NCBI GenBank assembly: GCA_963662155.1
Contig: OY759271.1
Span: forward strand, 41,152,000 to 41,215,999
Length of the DNA: 64,000 bases
Origin: Lamellibrachia columna
Taxonomy: Eukaryota > Annelida > Polychaeta > Sabellida > Siboglinidae
Direction: 5' to 3'
Below the pieces are notes generated by a model. It was not told the DNA's origin. It did no database searches and saw only the letters and a list, made by a program, of their open reading frames with translations. Shown here piece after piece: positions 13,201 to 23,194 of the stretch (its first letter is position 1; each line of letters opens with the position of its first letter). Made by a program: the position numbers and the translations under genes.

Positions 13201-16200
13201 CCCAGGTGGGGTGTTTCTGTTATTATTTCAGAACTAAATTGTCAAGTGTTTCTTACGAGGTGATTAGCACATGAAGTATTTTGTGGCAAGTATGTAACGT
13301 ACTGTTGACATGTTTAGACGTCATCTGAGACTGTGTCTGTGAGAGAGCAAGAGGCCCTTGAGGTACATCACTTCCTTGAGACGAGACAGACAAACAGTGG
13401 TGTGCTGTCACTGCTCCGAGACTTCCTGATGCATCAGGCCTGGCGCAGTCGTGTCAGATGGTAGGTTGACAGCTTCCATCATCTAGTTCTCATCTACTCT
13501 TTGTTCATACAGTTGAAACAAAACGTCAGAATTTTGGCTTTCTCGTTTGCATTACCACTTCTTTTGAACTCGCACCCTGTTATCATTATGGTCAGCAGGA
13601 AATATAACATTTCGCCGTCATTGGAAGACCTCTGTTTTAAATTTTTTATCCACCTTAGTTGCACAACATATTCATCCACTGTTTGACAACTTAAAAATTG
13701 TATACTGATTTGAGACTGCCAAGCCCTTGGTTTTGACATGTCTCTGAGCTCGAGTTCCTGAGGATTTTGCTGTAATGGAAGTCTTTGTATTGTAATAAAG
13801 CAACAATTTGTGAAGTTGATGTCAGTGAATTTGATGTTGACAAAGATGCAATAATAATAACAGTGATATTTCTAGTAAGTTATTAATATTAATTCAAATT
13901 TGAAGTGTGTAAATTCAGAATCTATGGTTATCAGAAATATAAATATTCTGCAGTATCATATTATTCCAAGTTTCGAAATCGACACATCCAAAGCCTGAGG
14001 TGTGCAGAGGTAGAAATGAATTTTGACATTTGGAATATTACACCCAGTTTACTAACCACTTATCTAAATTTCTGAGTCAAACTCAGATGTTCAGACACGG
14101 GGAATGAGCTAGCTGGGAGAATGGCACACGGAACCTTTTAGTTTTGTATAAACTCCTAGAGTAGTTTTCTTACCAGAAATGAATATCTTCCCACTTTGTT
14201 GTTACAGGTCAGACAGACTGTCGGATGTTTACTGCAGGGCGTACAGTCGTCTACGTGCTCACTTTGAGTACTCAAGTTTATTCTGGTGAGTACTCCATGG
14301 GTTCATATCTTTGACTTTATGGTGAAGGGAAGTTATGGGAAACAGGGAGTGAGGTGGGACTGGAGGAAGGCATGGTGGTGGGAAAGAGGAAGACAGTTAT
14401 GGGAGCAGGTTTCGGTGGAATAGTGAAGAAGGGTGCTGATAGAAGTGTATACTGCACCTGTCCATGTTTAATGTAGCTAACCCTTTTTGTCAAATCTCTT
14501 TACAAATGTTATTGTATGCAAATTTAGAGATGATGATAAAATAATGCTAATCCTAGTTTCTGTCTGTATTTGTTTACAAATTTTGTAGTTGAGTAATATT
14601 TTTACTTATTTCACAGTCAGTTTACCTTTTTCTTCCCGTGACATTTCGACTGCTATCAGCAATCTTCTTCAGATGACTACCGCTGTGGTAGTCGTGAGAA
14701 GAAGATTGCTAATAGCAGTCGAAATTTCATGGGAAGAAAAAGGTAAACTGACTGTGAAATAAGTAAAAATATTACTCATTAATTTGAACCATCTAGTCTG
14801 ATGAACATCTTCACTTGAATTTTGTAGTTATTTAAACTTTCTGTTTTTGTTTTGTTTAAAGTTAGTTATTATGTCAATGTCTTGTCTGTTTACAGCAAAA
14901 ACTTTCCAAACGATTTCAAAGACATGGCTCAGGTTTGTGTCCTCTTTTTATGTACATTTCTAAAATGCAAATAATGTTCTGTTTTCAATTTTAATATGGT
15001 GTTTACATTTTAATGTGCTGTTTTCACTACCTGAATTGTCTCCTCAAATAAAAGTTCCCACTGCATGTTATATGTTGATTGCCTCTTGTGTCCAGATGTG
15101 CCTTGTGGGCTGTGAATTGAAAACTGATGCTTGGATGGTCGCCAGAGGCAAGACCATGCCCTCTCCTGGCAGGTAACAGCAGTACTCATCACTCTTTCTT
15201 TAGGAACATGTCATAACCTAGACTAGCGCTGCTGATTGCCATTTGTACCATAGGTAAAAATTTGTGCTGTTTGGCGAAACAAAATTTAACTCTGAAACAC
15301 TACTGCTGTCACTATTATTGATGTAATCAGCAGTACATCAAGTACTGTCCACCTCCCTTGGGTTGTTTAATCTTCGCCCAATTAAGCCAACCCATATAAC
15401 CAGTTACAGTGACCTGCCTGGCGGCGTAGATCAGTATTCCCTCCCATTATTTGCAACAATGGACAGTAGGGCGAGTTATTTCAATCAAGTTCTGTTTGGC
15501 TATACAATGGAAACTTCTTTGACCAGTCGTTGACATTATGTATAAGTTTTAGACAAGTAAGAGCTGATGCTGTAACGGTCCCCCATTATTGCCCACCACT
15601 AATGTAACCAAGTGCGTCTATACCAATCGATGTGCAGTCCATTAAATATCCGCTTAAATAATGTCTCCACTTTATACAAGTTTTATTCAATTCATGTTTG
15701 ATTTTATAAATGTTAACATCAGAACACAATTTAAACAAAAAGACGTGTACACCATTCGATCGCCAGTAGATATTATCTACTTACATTTTCAGAAAGCTTT
15801 TGACAAAGTGCCACATCAAAGATTACTACTTAAATTAAAAGCCCATGGTATCGGGGATGGCTTAATTGACTGGATAGAACAATGGCTGACTGACAGAAGA
15901 CAGCATGTTGTAGTAGATGGAGAAGTTTCAAACTGGAAATCAGTTTTGATTAGGGTACCACAAGGATCAGTATTAGGACCTTTATTATTCTTAATATATA
16001 TATCAATGACTTGGACGACAATATAACAAGTAATGTACTCAAATTTGCAGATGACACAAAAGTGTTTAGAAAGGTTAACACTGATGGTGATAAACAACAT
16101 TTACAAAATGATCTAGACAGATTAGTGAAATGGTCTGAGAAATGGCAGATGTTTTTAAATTTTGGGAAATGTAAATGCGTACATACAGGACATGGGAACT

Positions 16201-18639
16201 TGGATATAAACTATAAAATGGGAGATACCGTACTGGGTACTACTGTAAAAGAAAAGGACTTAGGAGTTACAATAAGTGCTGATATGAAAGTTTCAGAGCA
16301 GTGTGGTATTGCAGCTTCAAAGGGTAATAAAATTCATGGGTTGATTAGGAGAGACATAACTTACAAGGATAAAAAGCCAATTATACCTCTGTATAAAGCA
16401 ATAGTTAGACCTCATTTAGAATACTGTATACATGCATGGAGACCATATCGTAAGAAGGATATAGATACACTTTGAATGCATACAGAGGAGAGCAACTAAA
16501 ATTAATCTAGAACTGAGAGACCTTAGTTATGAAGAACGCCTGACAGAATGTGGTTTAATATCTCTAGAGACAAGGAGGTTAAGAGGAGATCAGATTGAAG
16601 TTTTTAAGATATTGAATGGATATGAAAATATTGATAGAAATATGTTTTTCTCTTTCAAGAAAGATAGCAGAACTAGAGGACATGAGGTAAAGTTAGTAAA
16701 GGATCAATATAGATTGGATATCAGGAAGTACTCATTCTCACAGAGGACAATAAATGAATGGAACAAATTATCTACAGATTGTATAACCTCTAGCAGCGTG
16801 AATATGTTTAAAAACAAGTTTGACACATGTCAGGAGGGTGGGTTACACGTAGATGAACACTGATGGACTCTTGATAAGCCACTGGCTTCCTTGTCCACTT
16901 GCCATCTGGGCCTTTGGTTTGGATGGCAAGCCTTTGTGATTACTAGTCCTGCTGCTCACAAAGAAAATGTTTTAGTTCCAGTCGTAATGCAGATTGTTTT
17001 GTACAATATCCGTGACTTTTGTACTATACTGGAAATTGTTCAGATGGATGCTTTGTGTGCTGCAAAGACAACTAACACATTCGTTTCTGGAAAGGACTAA
17101 AACATGACACTCTGTGGATCACCAGAGTTCCACATTTTTACTGAAGCCAGCAGCTGTTTATCATAGCAAGCATGTGATACTTGTCTACCGTCACAAATAC
17201 TCAAGTGTTCCTGGCCATGCGAAAATTGCTAAACAAGTTTCCATTTGGCTAAATAAAATTTGGACCTTTAGCTAAATTGGCTAAACAGATTTTCAGCCCA
17301 GCGCTAGCCTAGATGTTATTTACTTTATGAATGTAAGCATCTCAACCCATTTCATGTCAAGTGCCCTTTGTAGCAGTTTAGTTATGATTAAGACATTTTT
17401 TTATTTAGTTAGGAAAATTTTCTTGTTTCAATTTGACAATAAAACTATTTTGCATCTGTTTTGATACTTTTGTTTCACCATTATCTGTGATTCACTGTTA
17501 TATTTTACAGGAGAATATTTTGAAATTGATTGCTGTTTTAGAAGTCCATCCACTTCCATGATCCCAGCCCCAGCCACGTCTGACTTCCCGGGCAAGTTCT
17601 TCCCCCAGGACATCACCTACCTGGTCGGGCTGACCAACTACACCGACCTGGTGGGAGACAGGTGGAGGGAGTTCTGTTCTCGTGGTGAGTTTCTGGGCAA
17701 ACTAAGGGATGATATCTCATTGATGTACGGCAATGGACGAAACCGATGTCATATAACATCACACCCCCTCCTATGGTACCTGTGGCAACCCATGAAAATG
17801 TTGTCATCCTTCGAGCTGTAGGTATCACATACCATTCATATTGAGCCTGAGCCTACATGCACTTGAAGTCAGCACCCTTATGAACTGTGACTAGAAAATA
17901 AACAATGTTGTTTAAAACATACATTGATGTACGATGCTAAGGGAAACAGCTGCCAACATTCTCCCTCATATACCAATGTTGTGTCATACATACATTTAAC
18001 AGGTGTTTGAATGTTGTGTCATACATACATTCCAGAAACATTTAACAGGTGTTTGAATGTCTGTTTGTGTCAACTTGTCCACTGCATCCTACATTATGTC
18101 CAGTGTTATTGCAGTATTTTATATTGGCTTTCCATTGGAAAATATTTGAACACTGAGTATAAACAGTGGGGCGCAGTGGCTCAGTGGTTAGAACATAGGA
18201 CTCTCAGAGACCGTGGTGTGAATCCTCTTGCTGCCGTTTGAAAGGTTGGGCAATTTGATTCACTCCACTTTGCATCAGTTCATCGTTTGTACAAATGAGT
18301 AACTAGCTACAGACAGTAGTGGATATAAAGGAATGAGTAATCTTTGTGCAGTAATTGCATCATGGCTGAATGCTTTCCAGAGACGTCAAGTTGGTGTTTG
18401 AATGAACAGGTCTGCGAAGGGTGCAGTGTAAAAGAGTCCTAACCTAGTGCTATATTTAAGAACTTACCTTTACCTTTTAAACTTACCTTTACCTTTTAAA
18501 CTGTGGTCATAGTGACACCAATACGTATCCACATTTGAACTTTTCACATATCTTTGTGTCTGTGCTAGTGTTCTGGCTGAAGGCTCGCTTCCACACCCTG
18601 CAGAATGACATGGATCTAGCAATATGCTACTTCGACAAG
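1153..18639 (+). CDS. CABIN1: Calcineurin-binding protein cabin-1 (CABIN1) orthologue, 16 internal exons
   Basis: CABIN1 is a large nuclear TPR scaffold that joins HIRA, UBN1 and ASF1A in histone H3.3 deposition. In vertebrates it also binds calcineurin and MEF2. Exons: 1153-1254, 1746-1824, 2167-2296, 2563-2611, 3241-3341, 3946-4018, 4532-4715, 9453-9562, 12357-12442, 12896-13019, 13318-13460, 14208-14285, 14896-14932, 15096-15172, 17542-17684 and 18569-18639. They total 1587 bp, exactly 529 codons with no stop. Each has AG/GT borders and each phase matches its neighbour. Family landmarks in order are the TPR helix ending [48 protein letters not shown] and [14 protein letters not shown]. The segment corresponds roughly to residues 115-460 of the vertebrate protein. 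Both termini are missing from the window. Introns are loaded with transposons. The family assignment rests on remembered homology, not on a search. Confidence 0.9.
1746..1824 (+). CDS. CABIN1: CABIN1 exon B
   Basis: 79 bp, leaving one base of a split codon. Acceptor TTTACAG, donor GTGAGT. It encodes [14 protein letters not shown] and [12 protein letters not shown], the most recognisable CABIN1 stretch in the window. Confidence 0.92.
2167..2296 (+). CDS. CABIN1: CABIN1 exon C
   Basis: 130 bp. The acceptor is TTGTTTCAG and the donor GTATGT. The G left by exon B completes the first Ala codon. The product runs [20 protein letters not shown] and then LTEQPSLLK, matching the family's CLYFICKAL...KGL...EQPCLRK block. 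Confidence 0.92.
2563..2611 (+). CDS. CABIN1: CABIN1 exon D
   Basis: A 49-bp exon with acceptor TTTTAG and donor GTTAGT. It completes a split Cys codon and encodes [16 protein letters not shown], ending in phase 0. Confidence 0.85.
3241..3341 (+). CDS. CABIN1: CABIN1 exon E
   Basis: 101 bp with acceptor TTTACAG and donor GTGAGT. It encodes [18 protein letters not shown] and ends HMAFT with a split Thr codon, matching the EALGLRKKRQ...FFTW region of the family. Confidence 0.9.
3455..3736. repeat. 71-bp tandem repeat, 4 copies, in CABIN1 intron
   Basis: The word GGCTTTGATTGTTGGG recurs at 3461, 3532, 3603 and 3674, exactly 71 bp apart, with few differences. The open frames across it are a by-product of the repetition. 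Confidence 0.95.
3946..4018 (+). CDS. CABIN1: CABIN1 exon F
   Basis: 73 bp with acceptor CTCTGCAG. It completes the split Thr codon and encodes [19 protein letters not shown], matching the WKCLGESLLAMYNHL block. I chose the donor GTCAAC at 4019 because it gives the phase needed by the next exon, although GTCAAC is a weak donor. Confidence 0.85.
4532..4715 (+). CDS. CABIN1: CABIN1 exon G (disordered linker)
   Basis: 184 bp with acceptor GTTGCAG and donor GTGATG. It starts [10 protein letters not shown], equivalent to the family SLGKRIDLS, then becomes a Pro/Ala/Thr-rich low-complexity linker ([20 protein letters not shown]). It leaves one base of a Gly codon. Confidence 0.88.
4812..5830. mobile_element. 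Short non-autonomous hAT-type element in CABIN1 intron
   Basis: The left end reads CAGGCCTGGG and the right end, read on the other strand, CAGGCATGGG (9 of 10 match). Both continue into TAATAGTAA-type AT-rich sequence. The flanking 8 bp are TTTAACAT (4804-4811) and GTTAACAT (5831-5838), 7 of 8 identical. CAG-starting inverted termini with an 8-bp target duplication are typical of hAT. There is no transposase ORF in the 1019 bp, so it would be non-autonomous. Confidence 0.7.
7085..7800 (-). mobile_element. RTE-like LINE, 3' part of the reverse transcriptase
   Basis: On the minus strand 7769-7374 reads as the C-terminal portion of an endonuclease-reverse transcriptase: [55 protein letters not shown] and [13 protein letters not shown]. 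Downstream (7370-7085) it continues as a degenerate frame. A second copy of this 3' segment lies at 39,035-39,235. It sits antisense within a CABIN1 intron and is 5'-truncated, as LINE copies usually are. Confidence 0.8.
7950..9257. repeat. Direct and inverted repeat pair bracketing about 1 kb
   Basis: 7950-8105 and 9109-9257 are diverged direct copies, sharing TTAGAATATCGA, CTTGTGCAAAG and GCATTAGCTTGCTGGC. Just inside them, 8142-8186 is an inverted copy of 9064-9105, sharing CCTGGTTTTGGC and GCATCACATAT. This looks like a foldback or composite mobile element inside the intron. I recognise no transposase. Confidence 0.55.
8594..8622 (+). promoter_or_regulatory. Promoter-like motif cluster inside intron repeat
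   Basis: Within 30 bp there is an inverted CCAAT box (ATTGG, 8594-8598), a CRE-like ACGTCA (8605-8610) and a perfect NRF1-type palindrome GCGCATGCGC (8613-8622), in a locally GC-richer stretch. An ATG follows at 8706, but the short frame after it has no recognised relative. Promoter function is inferred only from motif content. Confidence 0.35.
9453..9562 (+). CDS. CABIN1: CABIN1 exon H (basic nuclear-type segment)
   Basis: 110 bp with acceptor TTTGTAG and donor GTAAGT. It completes the split Gly codon and encodes an acidic/Gly stretch, then [19 protein letters not shown]. This matches the family's conserved VKRKK...AKRRSAR block, a basic segment that could serve nuclear import. Confidence 0.92.
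9950..10880 (+). mobile_element. CR1/L2-like LINE fragment, N-terminal RT with internal 61-bp array
   Basis: After the tandem array at 9982-10347 the plus strand encodes [37 protein letters not shown] and [17 protein letters not shown]. These are RT blocks for finger and palm of CR1/L2-type LINEs (usual forms YRPVSNL, SAY...HSTETAL, LDLSAAFDTIDH). The frame breaks before 10,467 and after 10,766. The matching C-terminal part lies at 11,645-12,240, so one copy is probably split. Confidence 0.8.
9982..10347 (+). repeat. 61-bp tandem repeat, 6 copies, made from RT coding sequence
   Basis: GAGAATCATCC recurs at 9982, 10043, 10104, 10165, 10226 and 10287, exactly 61 bp apart. In one frame each unit reads [11 protein letters not shown], the conserved LDPLPT motif at the start of CR1/L2-type RT. 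The unit is amplified element coding sequence. Because 61 is not a multiple of 3, the expansion destroys the frame. Confidence 0.9.
10881..11644. other. Insert between two LINE halves, origin unclear
   Basis: This stretch separates the two RT halves. At 11,261-11,380 a short frame reads [20 protein letters not shown], faintly like the start of hAT/ZMYM-type transposase zinc fingers, but it breaks at once. I could not define ends or a target duplication. Confidence 0.3.
11645..12240 (+). mobile_element. CR1/L2-like LINE fragment, C-terminal RT
   Basis: The plus strand encodes [38 protein letters not shown] and [10 protein letters not shown], the thumb/C-terminal blocks of CR1/L2-type RT (usual SRLDYCNALL, RVQNRAARLV). 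A decayed tail follows, including a 22-bp triplication at 12,000-12,065. It is probably the continuation of the fragment at 9950-10,880, separated by about 760 bp of other sequence. Confidence 0.78.
12357..12442 (+). CDS. CABIN1: CABIN1 exon I
   Basis: 86 bp with acceptor GTGTAG and donor GTGAGT. It continues KRRSAR with [20 protein letters not shown] and SKILPLSL, matching VRNTKCKKEEKVDFQELLMKF of the family. Two bases are left over. Confidence 0.93.
12896..13019 (+). CDS. CABIN1: CABIN1 exon J
   Basis: 124 bp with acceptor GGTGCAG and donor GTAACT. It encodes a variable linker ([20 protein letters not shown], then [18 protein letters not shown]) where vertebrate CABIN1 also has a poorly conserved acidic stretch. 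Phase fits both neighbours. Confidence 0.85.
13318..13460 (+). CDS. CABIN1: CABIN1 exon K
   Basis: 143 bp with acceptor GTTTAG and donor GTAGGT. It encodes [20 protein letters not shown], then [13 protein letters not shown], matching the EKQDVHEFLLENLTNGGIL...LMMRYL helix region. Confidence 0.9.
14208..14285 (+). CDS. CABIN1: CABIN1 exon L
   Basis: 78 bp with acceptor GTTACAG and donor GTGAGT. It completes a split Trp codon and encodes [20 protein letters not shown], equivalent to the family WPPGLAEVVLSVYHSWRRH helix. Confidence 0.88.
14590..14778. repeat. 189-bp near-perfect palindrome in CABIN1 intron
   Basis: The left arm starts TGAGTAATATTTTTACTTAT and the right arm ends with its complement. 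The arms are about 80 bp with few mismatches. The central 25 bp also fold on themselves (GACTACCGC and GTGGTAGTC), so the whole unit is one long hairpin. No ORF. It could be a foldback/MITE-type element or a recombination-made inversion duplication. No clear target duplication is visible. Confidence 0.9.
14896..14932 (+). CDS. CABIN1: CABIN1 exon M (37-bp microexon)
   Basis: 37 bp with acceptor GTTTACAG and donor GTTTGT. It encodes [12 protein letters not shown] after a split Cys codon, matching the family CSNKHIKDMML segment. Confidence 0.85.
15096..15172 (+). CDS. CABIN1: CABIN1 exon N
   Basis: 77 bp with acceptor GTGTCCAG and donor GTAACA. It encodes [20 protein letters not shown], then MPSPG, equivalent to SLSCMELQLDQWLLTKGR...SP. 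Two bases are left for the next exon. Confidence 0.88.
15661..16863 (+). mobile_element. CR1/jockey-group LINE, RT domain to 3' end, frameshifted
   Basis: A 5'-truncated non-LTR retrotransposon in the sense orientation of CABIN1. RT blocks in order are [35 protein letters not shown], then in a second frame [13 protein letters not shown] (FADD catalytic site), [12 protein letters not shown] and [16 protein letters not shown]. After a further shift near 16,475 come [20 protein letters not shown] and [14 protein letters not shown]. There are frameshifts near 16,010 and 16,475, so it is inactive. Confidence 0.88.
17542..17684 (+). CDS. CABIN1: CABIN1 exon O
   Basis: 143 bp with acceptor GTTTTAG and donor GTGAGT. 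I took the acceptor at 17,541 over one about 30 bp upstream because only it keeps phase. It encodes [20 protein letters not shown], then [15 protein letters not shown], matching DFPGTHCLGDLLQL...DLFEDGWLEFV. Confidence 0.9.
18166..18440 (+). mobile_element. tRNA-derived SINE
   Basis: The head resembles a tRNA gene. The A-box region GGCTCAGTGG is at 18,177-18,186 and the B-box-like GGTGTGAATCC at 18,215-18,225, about 38 bp apart as in pol III promoters. The body after the tRNA-like head is unrelated sequence. The exact 3' end is uncertain. Confidence 0.65.
18569..18639 (+). CDS. CABIN1: CABIN1 exon P, last one found
   Basis: 71 bp with acceptor GTGCTAG and donor GTAGGA. It completes a split Val codon and encodes [20 protein letters not shown] and FDK, a close match to the family VYWLKARFLALQGDMEQAL...YD. 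It ends in phase 0, so coding must continue, but no later exon was recognised. Confidence 0.92.
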
Positions 18640-20330
18640 GTAGGATGTTTTCTTTTAACAAACTCATTGGCTCAGGTGCCCACTTTTGGATATGTTTTGT
18701 GTTTTTGTCAGGATGTCAGCAATGACTACACTACCACGGCTGAAAATAGGTAGTAGTAGATCTACAGATATGTAAGCCATGGAGAGAAACTGAAAGGCAA
18801 GAAGTGAACACCCACAGGGTTCATCTTAGCATAAACCAAGAAGTGAACACCCACAGGGTTCATCTTAGCATAAACCAAGAAGAGGATGGAGTAAGTGAAA
18901 AGGAGTTGAGAGGCAGTTGGAGTGTTTCCGAGTATTGTGATCATGCCTAGTGTTGACATTCAGTGGAACAATGTGTTTGCCAGTGTTTTGCTGGTTTTGA
19001 CTGTTGCATATATCTAGATTGTTCCACAACTTACTTATAATTTCTTACTTATGTCTTCCAATTAATGTGGTGACATGATGATTTCCTTTCAGTGGTTTCG
19101 GTTCTTCATTGCTGCTATTAGATTTATTTTTACTGAGGTTCGTGTCTTTCTCTAGTATGTTTTTTAGAGTAGTTGTTGGTCGACCTCTTATCCGAGGGAT
19201 AAGAATTTAAGTTCTTATATATAGCACTAGGGCTTCCAGAGCAGGACTTTGTTTGGTGCTTTGTCATGGCGCATCCCATGACATGCCAGACGAAGACACC
19301 ATTGTATCATGATGGTGGTGATCTGTGGGAGGGAGCCGTACAGTTCTTGGTTGGTCGTGTGGTGGCGCCATGACACATTTTGAGTTTTTTGCAGCATTCT
19401 TGTGTAGGTGCCATCCAGTGCATTTTCTACTGATTGTGTTACAGGGCTTCACATTTGAAAACAACAGGCGAGCAATAAATCGCTCGCCTAAATATGCCAA
19501 ATTAATTTAGGCGAGTGATTTATTAGTTGTTTTTTTTTACTGTGTGGTGGCACCACCATTTCCCATTCCGATTCTGTCATTGTCGTCATGAAATTTTAAG
19601 TGGTACTTGCTGGCGCTATGACTTTTGTACAATGAAATAAATGCTTGCTTTAGTAAACCCCATTCATTGCAATTGGTGAAACGGTTTTGAATTGCAACAT
19701 GTCATCGATCACGTAGCCTAGGCAATGCCAGTGCAGTAGCACTGCACTGGCCTTGTTAAGTGGTACAGGAGATGTGCATCGTGAATTTATGTGTTCCGAG
19801 CAGTTGAAAGACGAAGTGGAACAATTATTAAAATTGTCGTTTTCAGTGTTGGTTTGGGTTCTTTCCAATGTCTCCCAGTCAGATGATATTTGGTTTTCAA
19901 TACGAGAGGCAACATCTTGATTCGTTGTGACTGCATCCCAGTTAAGTCTGGGCTTGGATGGATGCTTCTTTGCTCTCACGCTGAGCCTTAACTTTGCACA
20001 CACAATCCTGTGTTCAGAACCAAGGGATGATGCTGTTTCTCCATCTTTTCTGGCACAGAATGAAATCTATTTGAGATTTGAATTTATTCGGTGCTCGGAA
20101 AGGTTTGTAATGTGTAATACATAATGTGAACTGAATTATTTCTGACTTGCCATGCATTGGCTATAGTGTTCTGCAACAGCATGTCTTTCTGAATCATTCT
20201 GCAATGGTTCTTATAGCTCTTCCTACATATTGATGTCTTTGGCTGCTTTTTGGTGACAAGTAATCTCTTGTTGACTCCCACGGATTGCTCATTTCCACAA
20301 AATATTACTTTCAGGGTAGACCATCTCAGT
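18640..20330. other. Non-coding stretch with short duplications
   Basis: No gene seen. It contains a 39-bp direct duplication (about 18,800-18,877) and a 20-bp inverted repeat with an 11-bp gap at 19,474-19,524 (AATAAATCGCTCGCCTAAAT and its complement, one mismatch). It is probably CABIN1 intron if the gene continues to the right. Confidence 0.5.
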
Positions 20331-20992
20331 TTTCACCACTGCTGGTACATCAGTTTTCACTCATGCTGGGTACATCAGTTTTCACCCCTGCTGGGTACAT
20401 CAGTTTTCACTCCTGCTGGGTACATCAGTTTTCCCCCTGCTGGGTACATCAGTTTTCACTCATGCTGGGTACATCAGTTTTCACCCCTGCTGGGTACATC
20501 AGTTTTCCCCCTGCTGGGTACATCAGTTTTCACTCATGCTGGGTACATCAGTTTTCACCCCTGCTGGGTACATCAGTTTTCACCCCTGTTGGGTACACCA
20601 GTTTTCCCCCTGCTGGGTACATCAATTTTCACCCTGCTGGGTACATCAGTTTCTCCCCTGCTGGGTACATCACTTTGCACTCATGCTGGGTACATCAGTT
20701 TTCACCCCTGCTGGGTACATAACTTTTCACCCCTGCTGGATACATCAGTTTTCCCCCTGCTGGGTACATCAGTTTTCACTCATGCTGGGTACATCATTTT
20801 TCACCCCTGCTGGGTACATCAGTTTTCACCCCTGCTGGGTACATCAGTTTTCCCCCTGCTGGGTACATCAGTTTTCACTCATGCTGGGTACATCAGTTTT
20901 CACCCCTGCTGGGTACATCAGTTTTCACCCCTGCTGGGTACATCAGTTTTCCCCCTGCTGGGTACATCAGTTTTCAATTATGCTGGGTACAC
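20331..20992. repeat. 24/25-bp minisatellite, about 27 copies
   Basis: Units of GCTGGGTACATCAG plus TTTTCACCCCT or TTTTCCCCCT alternate between 25 and 24 bp. The mixed unit lengths move the frame, and the long plus-strand open frames here are translations of the repeat, not genes. Confidence 0.95.
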
Positions 20993-21633
20993 CATCTTAT
21001 TTTTCATCCTCAAGGTATCTAATCACAATGGAAGGATGCATGTTCTAAAAAAAATCTCATGCATGTTGGTTTCTTACAGTCATAACTAACTCTGAAATGC
21101 ACGTGGAATGGTATCCATATATATGTGGCACGGTGTGCAGCATAACAACATTCACTTCTTGTCGACATGTTTGCTGTCACAGGCATTTCAGTATAAGGTA
21201 AAATAAAGTGAAAAACAGTGTAGATGTCCAGGTAGAACATGAATACATTGTAGAATTCTCAAGTAGTAGACTGGACCCGTTCACCAGCCTCAAGTTCTGC
21301 AATTGCGCACTTCTGTGCAGTCTGTCAAACTTTACAAATCATCTTTGGAGTTGCTGTCCGCTGCCTTCATCACACTCATCACTGCAGAGTTCATTTCATT
21401 TACCATACTTGCCTTTTGTATTTCGCTTGGCTCAGTGCCCAACCAGTGCATTCTCTCAGTGGTAGCAGTGGTGCCACCATTGAATTGGGAAACAGTCTTT
21501 GGACAGTACAACCAAATGAGGCTGTTGAGTCTTTTCTTTCATCACGGTCACGTAAAGTCCCAGCAGTGCTTGGCTCGTGCAGCAGCAGTGGCAGTCGCAG
21601 AGCGATAGAATTGGTAAACACGCACTAACTGTC

Positions 21634-21850
21634 AAGTCCACGTGTCAAACACTAACTGTGTTAAACACTAACTGTTGGGTCCACTGGTTAAAACACTAAC
21701 TGTCGGTTCCACTTGTTAAACACTAACTGTCGTGTCCACGTGTTAAACACTAACTGTCGGGTCCATGTGATAAACACTAACTGTCGGGTCCATATGATAA
21801 ACACTAACTGTCGGGTCCATGTGATAAACACTAACTGTCGGGTCCACGGG
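21634..21850. repeat. 27-bp minisatellite, about 8 copies
   Basis: AAACACTAACTGTCGGGTCC recurs with variable spacer bases (ATGTGAT, ACGTGTT and similar). 27 bp is a multiple of 3, so short open frames with repeated NTNCRVH arise on both strands without being genes. Confidence 0.9.
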
Positions 21851-23190
21851 GGCGTCTCTGGTGATGTGGATCTTTGTTGGTTGACATTGAGTGAAACAAT
21901 GTCCACACAGCCTCTCTAATCGCGTCTGCAGTTCCCACATTGCTTAGTCATAGTAGATCTGCAGTTTACCAGATTTGACCGACACCTACCTTACTGCTGT
22001 ACCAATAGTCGTATTGTCCACAGACTGGGGTGTCGCTGGAACGTCTTCAGATGCATGTTGTTGACGCCCAGCACCTGCTGCACTGTCTGTAAGGCCTCAT
22101 GCCCCTTGCTCAGCTCATCAACAGTGTCATTATGGTGTTGTTCCAGAATATTAGATGAATGTTCTCAACATATTTGATTCATTTTTGTTTTATTTTGTAC
22201 CTGATATGTATGGCTACATTTTCCCAATTGGACATAGGGACATACAGCCACTCAGTAATTATCTGGTAGCAGGGTTAAAATAAGAAAATTTGATTTTTTT
22301 TATGAAATTCAAATAGTAATAGCCCCATGATAGCATTATGTGCTGTAGTTTTTATTATAATAAAGAGTCTTTTTAGCAACAAAATGATACCTCAATTACA
22401 TTTGTGTGATAATTATTCGCGATATTATTATTTTTTAAGCACCCTTATGAAAAACTCCGATTTGTGTACACTCTGGAAATTTATCATTGGTCACTCCTAG
22501 GGTTCAAGATTATTAAATTCTATACACACTGGCAGGGTTGACTGAATTACTATAGTGTTGTACTTGAGTAAAAGTAATTCACCTAAAAACTACTTGAGTT
22601 AAAGTACTTTGTAAAAAAAGTACTTGAGTAAAAAGTAAAACTACTGTTCAAATGTACTTGAAGTAAAAGTACACTCAGAAATAACAACAACATCATGAGT
22701 AATATTATAAAAATTACACAGCCTGCATCTGGCAACTGTTTTGCAACCACTCTGCCTATAACAGAGTTCCCAGACAGCCTTAGCTGGTCAATCGGTCTGC
22801 CACCCTTGAACATGGTGCTCACTTGGATGCTTGGAAAATTACATTATCATTAATGAGGGCTCACAACATCAAATAATGTCAGTTAAATACAGAACTAGAT
22901 GAATGATGAGGCACAACCTGTCTTTTTATTGACCTGTTCCACTGGGGTATTGGAGGAGCTAGATTGTAGAACAGGTGTGATTGTATCTGAGTGTGTAGCT
23001 AGAGGGTCGGTCCAGAAGTAGTAGTAGCCTCTCGGGGAAATTGGTCAGAGGTAATGCCACCTAGCACTGCCCATAGTAAAATTAACAAAGACATTTACTT
23101 CCTAGCTGATGAAGCCATCCGACTTGTGAACCCCCACCTTCTCATGTCTTCCCAGACATTACTGTCTTATCAGCTGGGGCTAGAATTGAT
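21851..23190. other. Non-coding stretch with a dispersed repeat copy
   Basis: No gene recognised. 22,157-22,224 is a diverged copy of 6996-7062 (shared CATATTTGATTCATTTTTGT). 22,563-22,675 is low-complexity TACTTGAGTAAAAGTA-type sequence of a kind often seen near the ends of animal DNA transposons. No element ends could be fixed. Confidence 0.45.
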
Positions 23191-23194
23191 CAGA

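Noticed and set aside
18166..18240. True tRNA gene
   Set aside because: A- and B-box-like motifs are present, but acceptor and anticodon stems do not pair well and the B box is off consensus. A tRNA-derived SINE fits better.
20250..21089. 279-codon open frame on the plus strand
   Set aside because: It is the translation of a 24/25-bp minisatellite in shifting frames. No domain, no splice context, no start signal.
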